Below are positions 54,648 to 60,731 of a stretch of DNA of 60,731 nucleotides, in pieces. A program made the translations under genes and the position numbers. How positions within the stretch are numbered: the first letter of the stretch is position 1; every line of letters starts with the position of its first letter. The stretch is from Clostridia bacterium. GTDB lineage: Bacteria > Bacillota_A > Clostridia > Oscillospirales > CAG-272. The stretch spans positions 1 through 60,731 of the forward strand of contig JAFVXK010000010.1 in the NCBI GenBank assembly GCA_017501175.1, written 5' to 3'. The notes under the pieces are model-generated. The model had not been told where the DNA came from, searched no databases, and worked only from the letters and a program-made list of their open reading frames with translations.

Positions 54648-55575
54648 TTGATTAGCGAAAAAAGAGGAAAGGTAACAAAGGGACTCGGCGGACTTTTCGA
54701 GGTCAGAATATTTGACACGGGTGAGATTATTTCCTGTCGTGCAAAGGGAACGCTAAAGCGTGACGAGGACAAGGTGTACGTCGGCGATGAGGTTACGGTA
54801 ACGCTCGATGACACGACACCCGACGGCGTTGTAATTTCGCGTGTAGAAGCGCGTCGCTCCGTGCTTATCCGCCCACCCGTCGCAAATCTTGATTATCTCT
54901 TTATCGTCTTTGCTGCAGCAAAGCCCACGCCGGTTATAGAAACGGTTGACAAGCTTATTTCAATATGCGAGCACAACTCGATTTTGCCGATTGTCGTTAT
55001 AACCAAGTGCGACGTCGGAGCAGCCGAGGAATACGAGGCTATTTACAGACTTTCGGGAATACCCACGTTTGTTACTTCGTCTGAAAGCGGAGAGGGAACA
55101 GGCGAGCTTTCCGAGTTCGTAAGAGAAAACATAAAGCAAGGCAAAACGGCGGCGTTTGCCGGAGCTTCGGGAGTTGGAAAATCCACTCTGATGAACAGTC
55201 TTTTCCCGAGCCTTGCGCTTAAAACTGCGGATATTTCGCGAAAAATAGAGCGTGGGCGGCATACAACGCGCCACGTGGAGCTTTTTGCTCTGTCGGATAC
55301 GGTTGATACGGGATTTCTTGCCGATACTCCGGGGTTTTCGCTTTTGGATTTCGCAAGATTTTGACTTTTTTGGCATTGAGGAGCTATTTTCGACATTCCG
55401 TGAGTTTGCGGGATACGTCGGAAAATGCCGCTATGCAGATTGCTCTCACACAGGTGAGGGAGCGGAGGAGTGCGCGCTTGCAAAGGCGGCGGAGGAGGGC
55501 AAAATTGCCCCGTCACGCCTTGAGTCATATCGCTCCATTTATAAAATACTCAAAGAAAAGAAAGAATATAGATAA
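54648..55575 (+). CDS. rsgA: Ribosome small-subunit-dependent GTPase A, interrupted by a one-base frameshift
   Basis: Assists 30S subunit maturation. The first frame (54648-55364) encodes OB-fold and circularly permuted GTPase: TKCD, GASGVGKST (~170), DTPGFSLLDFARF, then an early stop. Removing one T from TTTT at 55359-55362 gives DFARFDFFGIEELFSTF and continues to the zinc motif CRYADCSHTGEGAEEC and a stop at 55575, about 308 residues, the normal size. As written the zinc domain is lost. The start is a TTG with AGTGAGG 7 bases upstream. Indel artefact or real mutation is undecided. Confidence 0.88.
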
Positions 55576-55629
55576 GACTTATGCGGCAGCCTAAAGGGCG
55601 TGTCGAAAGACCCAGGAAGGAAATATAAA

Positions 55630-56988
55630 ATGAGCACAAACAGAGGTTCTTTTACCGGTAAAATTGGATTTGTTCTTGCGGCGGCAGGCTCTGCCGTGGG
55701 ACTTGGAAATATATGGCGTTTCCCGTATCTTGCAGCGAAATACGGTGGCGGAATATTCCTGCTCGTATATATCGCGCTGTCGGTAACCTTTGGATTTTCG
55801 CTTATGGTTGCCGAGATTGCAATAGGAAGAAAGACGGGAAAAAGCGCTATCGAAGCCTTCGGCTCGCTTGACAAGCGCTTTTCGTTCCTCGGCTTCTTTG
55901 CCGCGGCAGTACCTATTATTATACTTCCATATTACTCGGTCATCGGCGGTTGGGTAATGAAGTATGCATTCGGCTTCATAACCGGCTCTGCCGGTGCTAT
56001 GGCAGACGGCTCCTACTTCGATAATTACATTGCTACCACGGGAGAGCCTCTTCTTTGGTTTGCCATCTTCATTGGCGTGACGGCGGTCATAGTCCTCTTC
56101 GGAGTAGAGAAGGGAATAGAGAAGGTCAGCAAGGTTATGATGCCGGTTCTTGTTGCCCTGACACTTTTTATTGCCATATATACCATTTCCACGATGGAGG
56201 GCGCGTGGGACGGCGTTCTTTACTATATTATGCCCGATTTTTCGAAGTTTTCGATAATGACTGTCGTTGCGGCGATGGGTCAGCTTTTCTACTCAATGTC
56301 GCTCGCGATGGGTATAATGATAACCTTCGGCTCGTATATGAAGAAGGATATCAGTATTGAAAAATCCGCAAAGCAGATTGAATTATTTGACACGGGTGTT
56401 GCCTTTCTTGCAGGACTTATGATAATTCCTGCGGTATTTTCATTCTCCGGCGGAGATGAGGCGGCGCTTGGCAAGGGTCCCGGACTTATGTTCGTAACTT
56501 TGCCGAAGGTGTTTGACGCTATGCCCGGCGGAACGGTTATCGGTGCGGCGTTCTTCATAATGGTTCTTCTTGCAGCGCTTACTTCTTCGATATCGCTTAT
56601 GGAAACCATCGTTTCGATATTTATGGATAAATTGAAGCTTGACAGAAAAATCAGCTGTCTTATAGTTCTCGGTATATCGGTTCTTCTCGGCGTTCCGTCG
56701 TCGCTTGGATATAGTGCCTGGAGCGAGTTCAAGATACTCGGTATGCAGGTGCTTGACTTCTTCGATTTTGCTTCCAATAACATTATGATGCCCTTGATAG
56801 CACTCGTGACCTGTATTTTCGTTTCCTTCTTCATAAAGCCGAAGACGGTTATCGACGAGGTCGAGCTCAGCGGTAAATTCAAGTGGCGCGGACTCTTTGC
56901 GGTTGTTATAAAATATATTGCGCCCGTGTGCATTCTCGTGATACTCGTCTCGTCGGTTCTTTCGGCGTTTGGCGTGCTAGAAATATAA
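55630..56988 (+). CDS. NSS-family sodium-dependent transporter
   Basis: Sodium-coupled amino-acid or related solute importer (LeuT fold). 452 residues with eleven to twelve membrane helices. GKIGFVLAAAGSAVGLGNIWRFPYLAAKYGGGIFL is the family's N-terminal signature and sodium/substrate-site helix. The ATG at 55630 has AGGAAGG upstream; an earlier in-frame ATG would lie inside the rsgA end region. Substrate is not determinable; bacterial relatives import Trp, Tyr or Leu. Confidence 0.93.
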   Translation: MSTNRGSFTGKIGFVLAAAGSAVGLGNIWRFPYLAAKYGGGIFLLVYIALSVTFGFSLMVAEIAIGRKTGKSAIEAFGSLDKRFSFLGFFAAAVPIIILPYYSVIGGWVMKYAFGFITGSAGAMADGSYFDNYIATTGEPLLWFAIFIGVTAVIVLFGVEKGIEKVSKVMMPVLVALTLFIAIYTISTMEGAWDGVLYYIMPDFSKFSIMTVVAAMGQLFYSMSLAMGIMITFGSYMKKDISIEKSAKQIELFDTGVAFLAGLMIIPAVFSFSGGDEAALGKGPGLMFVTLPKVFDAMPGGTVIGAAFFIMVLLAALTSSISLMETIVSIFMDKLKLDRKISCLIVLGISVLLGVPSSLGYSAWSEFKILGMQVLDFFDFASNNIMMPLIALVTCIFVSFFIKPKTVIDEVELSGKFKWRGLFAVVIKYIAPVCILVILVSSVLSAFGVLEI

Positions 56989-57125
56989 ATTTTTGTCTTC
57001 ATCAAGCAAAAATGTAACCTTACCTTTACATCTGCGATGAAAATTCACAAATGTTTTTCGGAATGTAACTAAAAGCAATCTAATAGGTTAGAATAAAGTA
57101 AAAAAAGTTTTAGGAGGTAATTATT

Positions 57126-58121
57126 ATGCCAGGACCAGGCGGAGGCGGCGGAGGCGGCTTTGGCGGCGGCTCTCGCGGCGGCGGATTTGGAGGCGGAGGC
57201 TTCGGCGGAGGTCACCACGGGCATCACCATCATTATTACGGACCTCGCTTTGGCGGTTGGTTCTTCGGACCGCGCTATTACGGCTACGGGGGAGGCTGCC
57301 TCGGCGGACTTCTCGGAATGATATTCGTTCCCGTAATTATGATATTCGTTATAATCTTTATGCTTATCGGCTCGTTTGGCTCGGCGCTTGGAAACGTCGC
57401 AAACGGTGGTCAGGTCGTTTATGACGAGAGCGTGATGCAGGAGTATGCCGACGATAGATATTACGAGGTGTTCGGCGAGTACGAGAACTATGAGAACAAC
57501 CTGCTCGTAGTGTTCCTCACCAATGAGGAGTACGACGGGTATTACGCTATCGCGTGGGCAGGATTTAATCTTGAGCCGCAGATATATAACCTCTTCGGCG
57601 ACGAGCGCGCGGCGTTTTCGCAGATGCTGCTCAGCACGGTAAACGACACCTACTATAAGAATTCGCTATCGAAGGACCTCGAGATGACAATGGATAAGCT
57701 TGCGACTAAAATTGAGTCGTTTGGGCTTTCGGATTCCTTTGACGACGAGTTCGTTTATAACGGTGAGATGCCATCATCGCGACTTGTCAATTATTCTACC
57801 CTTAATATGTCCGAGGACCTCGTCAACAGTGCTCTTCGGGATTTCACGGAAAGGACGGGGATACCCACAGTTATTGTGGTTGACGAGATGGAGGAGGCTA
57901 TCGGCAAGAAGCTTCTCGCACAGGATATCTTCCTCGTCGTAATTCTTATCGGCTTGGTTGCACTCGTCATATTTATGATAGTCAAGGCGGTAAAGGAAAA
58001 GAAGAAGTACGGGGGTCAGGGCGGCGGCTCTTCGAATAACGGTAACAATAATAGTGGCAATAATAACTATAATAACGGTAATTACAACAGCGGCTTCTAC
58101 GACGACGGACGCAGATGGTAA
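57126..58121 (+). CDS. Gly/His-rich two-helix membrane protein, unknown
   Basis: 331 residues. Residues ~2-60 are almost only Gly with Phe, Ser and Arg, then GHHGHHHHYYG, a possible metal-binding cluster. A hydrophobic segment (~60-88) follows, then an acidic soluble domain (~95-260) with LRDFTERTGIPTVIVVDEMEEAIG, which recalls TPM-like domains. A second hydrophobic segment (~266-288) and an Asn/Gly-rich tail with repeated NNGN units end it. AGGAGG precedes the ATG. A terminator follows, so monocistronic. I do not know its function. Confidence 0.8.
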   Translation: MPGPGGGGGGGFGGGSRGGGFGGGGFGGGHHGHHHHYYGPRFGGWFFGPRYYGYGGGCLGGLLGMIFVPVIMIFVIIFMLIGSFGSALGNVANGGQVVYDESVMQEYADDRYYEVFGEYENYENNLLVVFLTNEEYDGYYAIAWAGFNLEPQIYNLFGDERAAFSQMLLSTVNDTYYKNSLSKDLEMTMDKLATKIESFGLSDSFDDEFVYNGEMPSSRLVNYSTLNMSEDLVNSALRDFTERTGIPTVIVVDEMEEAIGKKLLAQDIFLVVILIGLVALVIFMIVKAVKEKKKYGGQGGGSSNNGNNNSGNNNYNNGNYNSGFYDDGRRW

Positions 58122-58154
58122 AAAAAGCTTTAGCGTTTTATAAGACCAAAAACT

Positions 58155-58196
58155 AAAAAAATCACGGCTGACCAAACGGAAAGCCGTGATTTTTAT
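58155..58196. terminator. Bidirectional terminator between the Gly-rich gene and purF
   Basis: AAAATCACGGCT pairs with AGCCGTGATTTT, T-rich on both sides, between convergent genes. Confidence 0.8.
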
Positions 58197-58208
58197 ATGG
58201 TTAAGTTG

Positions 58209-59621
58209 TTATTTCTTGCCGTTCCAGCAATAAGTGCAAACCTCTGTTTCGGGAAGTCCGATAGCCTCGATAAGATCGTCAAGGCGGAGATATTTCAGCG
58301 AGGTAAAGCCAAGCTTGTGGCATATCACGTCGAGCATTTTTTGATATTTTTTGCTGTTGGGGTCTGCGTATTCAGCGAGCACCTCGTCCGAGGGGGTGTC
58401 GCCCTCAAGCTCACGTATAACGCGCCTTGAGATAAGGTCAAGCTCGGACTCCGAGCGCGAGAAGTTAAGATATTTACAGCCGAAGAGAATGGGGGGACAG
58501 CCAAGACGGATATGTACCTCCTTGACGCCGTTGTCGTAGAGGAACTGGGCGGTTTCACCGAGCTGAGTGCCTCTGACTATCGAGTCATCTATAAGAAGCA
58601 GGCTCTTGTCACGAATGAGGTCGTGAACAGGGATAAGCTTCATCTTCGCAATCAAATTGCGCTTTGACTGGTAGGGCGGCATAAAGGAGCGCGCCCAAGT
58701 GGGAGTGTATTTAACAAAGGGACGTGCGTAGGGAATGTTAGCCTCGTTAGAGTATCCGAGCGCGTGTGCGATGCCCGAGTCTGGAATACCCGCAACGTAG
58801 TCGGGCTTTACTGTATCTGCATCACGTTTAGCAAGGTGACGACCGCAGGCGTATCTTACGGTTTCTACGTTTTTACCCTCGTAGCTTGACGCGGGGTAAC
58901 CGTAGTAAGCCCAGAGGAACGCGCAGATCTTCTTATTCTTGCCGGGGGCGACGAGCGTCTTTACCGAGTCAGCCGTCATAATGACTATCTCGCCGGGGCC
59001 AAGCTCCTTATAGTCCTTGTATCCGAGGTTGAGGTAAGCGAAGCTCTCAAAGCAGGCGCAATATCCCTCGTCCTTGACTCCGATAACCACGGGAGTTCTT
59101 CCGAGCTTGTCGCGCGCGACGTAAATTCCGATGGGCGTCAGAATAAGCATACTGACAGAGCCGTCGATACGCTCCTCGGCGTAGCGGATACCGTCTATAA
59201 GGTTCTCCTTTTGCGCTATGAGTGCGGCGACAAGCTCGGTTGGATTGATTTCTCCGTTATGCATCTGCATAAAGTGACTGCCCTGACCGATAATTTCCTC
59301 TGTAAGAGCGTCAAGATTATTGATTTTGCCCACCGTAGTTATGGCAAACGTTCCGTGGTGAGAGCGCATAAACACAGGCTGTGACTCATAATCGGAAATA
59401 CAGCCTATGCCGAGCTTGCCCTTCATTGAGGTGGAGTCGTTTGTAAATTTAGTTCTGAATGGGGCGTTTTCTATCTTGTGAATTGAGTGGTCAAAGCCGT
59501 GCTCCTCGTCGTAAACGGCAAGTCCCGCTCTTCTCGTGCCGAGGTGAGAGTGGTAGTCAGTGCCGAAAAACAGGTCGAAGACGCAATCCTCCTTTGATGC
59601 TACGCCGAAAAATCCGCTCAT
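58209..59621 (-). CDS. purF: Amidophosphoribosyltransferase-like protein with a degenerate glutaminase site
   Basis: 470 residues of PurF architecture. The PRPP-site motif LLLIDDSIVRGTQ (341-353), GIPDSGIAHALGYS and the C-terminal EVCTYCWNG are kept. The N-terminus is MSGFFGV, so the N-terminal nucleophile cysteine is missing (Ser at position 2). The other glutamine contacts also appear lost: GHVRYAT becomes GIGCISDY, HNGN becomes TTVGKIN, and the SDTE region becomes NPTEL. It may use free ammonia or be a non-canonical enzyme. GGAG precedes the ATG, so no longer start is likely. It has its own promoter and lacks a ZTP switch. No other purF is in the window. Confidence 0.83.
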   Translation of the reverse strand: MSGFFGVASKEDCVFDLFFGTDYHSHLGTRRAGLAVYDEEHGFDHSIHKIENAPFRTKFTNDSTSMKGKLGIGCISDYESQPVFMRSHHGTFAITTVGKINNLDALTEEIIGQGSHFMQMHNGEINPTELVAALIAQKENLIDGIRYAEERIDGSVSMLILTPIGIYVARDKLGRTPVVIGVKDEGYCACFESFAYLNLGYKDYKELGPGEIVIMTADSVKTLVAPGKNKKICAFLWAYYGYPASSYEGKNVETVRYACGRHLAKRDADTVKPDYVAGIPDSGIAHALGYSNEANIPYARPFVKYTPTWARSFMPPYQSKRNLIAKMKLIPVHDLIRDKSLLLIDDSIVRGTQLGETAQFLYDNGVKEVHIRLGCPPILFGCKYLNFSRSESELDLISRRVIRELEGDTPSDEVLAEYADPNSKKYQKMLDVICHKLGFTSLKYLRLDDLIEAIGLPETEVCTYCWNGKK

Positions 59622-59657
59622 AAATTACTCCAATCAAAAAATAAAAATCCACTTTAT

Positions 59658-59686
59658 ATAATAGCAGAAAACAACGCGAAATTCAA
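59658..59686 (-). promoter_or_regulatory. Promoter of purF
   Basis: On the minus strand TTGAAT (59681-59686), 17 bases, TATTAT (59658-59663). Confidence 0.6.
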
Positions 59687-59766
59687 GAGGAAAATCAAAA
59701 AAAGCAGTCTTTTTCTTTTAATACGTAAGGGTGCGAGAAAAAGGCGGTTAGCTTTTAAGGTTTAGA

Positions 59767-59795
59767 TTGACTTTTTTCTCGATTTGAGTTAAAAT
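59767..59795 (+). promoter_or_regulatory. Promoter of the nitroreductase gene
   Basis: TTGACT (59767-59772), 17 bases, TAAAAT (59790-59795). It diverges from the purF promoter about 100 bases away. Confidence 0.65.
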
Positions 59796-59818
59796 ATATG
59801 AAAAGAAAGGAATTTTTT

Positions 59819-60346
59819 ATGAACGAAATAATTAAATGCATTAAAAGCAGAAGAAGCGTGAAAAAATACAAGTCCGACCCCGTCCCCGAGGCATTGATAG
59901 AGGCGATAGCCGAGGCAGGCACCTACGCCCCGACGGGAATGAACAGGCAGACGCCCGTGATACTTGCCGTCACGAATAAGGAGCTGCGCGACAGGCTCTC
60001 CCGCCTCAACGCGAGTATTATGGGAAGCGCGGGCGACCCCTTTTATAACGCGCCCTGCGTCCTCGTCGTCCTCGCTGACCGCTCGGTGCTCTCGACCACC
60101 TATATAAACGACGGCTCGCTCGTTATGGGCAATATGCTTCTTGCCGCACACTCGCTTGGGCTTGGCGGCTGTTGGGTACATCGCGCAAAGGAAATGTTCG
60201 AAACAGACGAGGGACAGGCAATTCTCTCGGAGCTTGGCATTTCGGGTGACCTTGTCGGAATTGGCAACTGCATCGTGGGCTATCCCGACGGCGATATTCC
60301 CACCTGCCGTCCGCGCAAGGAAAATTATATTTACAGGATTAAGTAA
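59819..60346 (+). CDS. Nitroreductase-family flavoprotein
   Basis: FMN-dependent NAD(P)H oxidoreductase of broad or unknown substrate range. 175 residues. IKSRRSVKKYKSDPV is the N-terminal FMN-phosphate region, AGTYAPTGMNRQTPVILAV follows, and GGCWVHRAKEMF with IVGYPDGD completes the fold. An in-frame ATG 7 codons upstream is rejected because AAAGGAA is well spaced for the ATG at 59819. The DUF362 gene starts one base after its stop, so both are probably co-transcribed. Confidence 0.88.
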   Translation: MNEIIKCIKSRRSVKKYKSDPVPEALIEAIAEAGTYAPTGMNRQTPVILAVTNKELRDRLSRLNASIMGSAGDPFYNAPCVLVVLADRSVLSTTYINDGSLVMGNMLLAAHSLGLGGCWVHRAKEMFETDEGQAILSELGISGDLVGIGNCIVGYPDGDIPTCRPRKENYIYRIK

Positions 60347-60347
60347 A

Positions 60348-60731
60348 ATGAGAAAATCGTATTACAGCAAAAACGACCCCGTTTCAATAGTAAGGCTCGG
60401 AGATTACGGCATAGAGTCGGCAAGGGCGGCACTCGCGGAGCTTCTTTCGCCTCTCGGCGCGCTTGATTTTGTAAAGCCGGGTATGCGCGTGGTTATCAAG
60501 GCAAATCTCGTGTCGGCAATGAAGCCTTCCGCCGCCGCAACAACGCACCCAGTGCTTCTTTCAGCGCTTTGCGATATGCTCACCGAGCGCGGAGCTTCGG
60601 TAGTCGTAGGCGACAGCCCCGGCGGACTTTATAACGCAGCCTTCGTCGGCAGAGTATATAAGGTCACGGGAATGCAGGAGCTTATCTCGCACGGCGCTCG
60701 GCTCAACGACAATTACGAAACGCGCACGGCA
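60348..60731 (+). CDS. DUF362-family protein, N-terminal part (cut by window edge)
   Basis: The first 128 residues, open to the window end. MRKSYYSKNDPVSIVRLG leads to KPGMRVVIKANLVSAMKP, ATTHPVLLSALCDMLTERGASVVVGDSPGG, the DUF362 signature. The family often carries C-terminal 4Fe-4S ferredoxin motifs, which would lie beyond the edge. It starts one base after the nitroreductase stop, so translational coupling is likely. Role unknown. Confidence 0.85.
   Translation, partial: MRKSYYSKNDPVSIVRLGDYGIESARAALAELLSPLGALDFVKPGMRVVIKANLVSAMKPSAAATTHPVLLSALCDMLTERGASVVVGDSPGGLYNAAFVGRVYKVTGMQELISHGARLNDNYETRTA

Noticed and set aside
55252..55575. Independent 107-residue gene overlapping rsgA
   Set aside because: Only its second half is meaningful and it continues RsgA in the shifted frame; the first half is a shadow of the GTPase domain.

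Overview
The window reads as a chromosomal segment of an anaerobic, fermentative member of the Clostridia, probably a gut-associated uncultured lineage. The reasons are clear Gram-positive Shine-Dalgarno sites, TTGACA/TATAAT-type promoters, a glycyl-radical pyruvate formate-lyase, RemA, an archaeal-type aspartyl-tRNA synthetase, and the order yicC-remA-rpoZ-priA-def-fmt-rsmB-rlmN-rsgA. I cannot assign a genus. No rRNA, tRNA or CRISPR array is visible.

Left end (1-490): the tail of an IS200/IS605-type transposase, then hairpin-rich non-coding DNA and a 14-base direct repeat. 491-8509 (minus strand): one tightly overlapping operon pheA-aroB-aroC-aroE/aroK-aroQ-aroA-tyrA-aroF. It covers all seven shikimate steps plus the Phe and Tyr branches, with shikimate dehydrogenase and shikimate kinase fused. 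It diverges from a TetR-type regulator (8721-9299). Both promoters carry the same palindromic operator just downstream of the -10, so this regulator probably controls the whole operon and itself.

9391-25820: mscS; pflB-pflA behind a ZTP (pfl-motif) riboswitch with a terminator; an mglBAC galactose-type ABC transporter; a COG2509 flavoprotein; two peptidases; DUF5662 and DUF3810 proteins; murA; and a pyridoxamine kinase. 25928-33000: TIGR04086 protein, yajC, a uracil/xanthine permease, a large acidic lipoprotein, an orotate-PRTase-like protein, and a GH39-like protein that has lost both expected catalytic glutamates.

33076-42580: a purine operon purE-purM-purN-purO-purH(AICAR transformylase only)-purD-purL behind a second ZTP riboswitch. 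IMP closure is split into two proteins instead of bifunctional PurH. purL carries a one-base frameshift in a C run. purF lies apart at 58209-59621; it lacks the N-terminal cysteine and the other glutaminase-site residues but keeps the PRPP motif. The two ZTP switches tie formate production (Pfl) and formyl-folate consumption (PurN, AICAR transformylase) to one folate-status signal.

42612-60731: a TIGR01212 radical-SAM protein, an orphan 81-residue protein, aspS, a PAP2 phosphatase, nrdR, then the RNA/translation housekeeping cluster (without gmk, coaBC or the prpC/prkC pair often found there). rsgA at its end has a one-base frameshift in a T run. An NSS transporter, a Gly/His-rich membrane protein, purF, a nitroreductase and the start of a DUF362 protein complete the window. 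Two homopolymer indels in normally important genes suggest sequencing or assembly error, but this must be checked.
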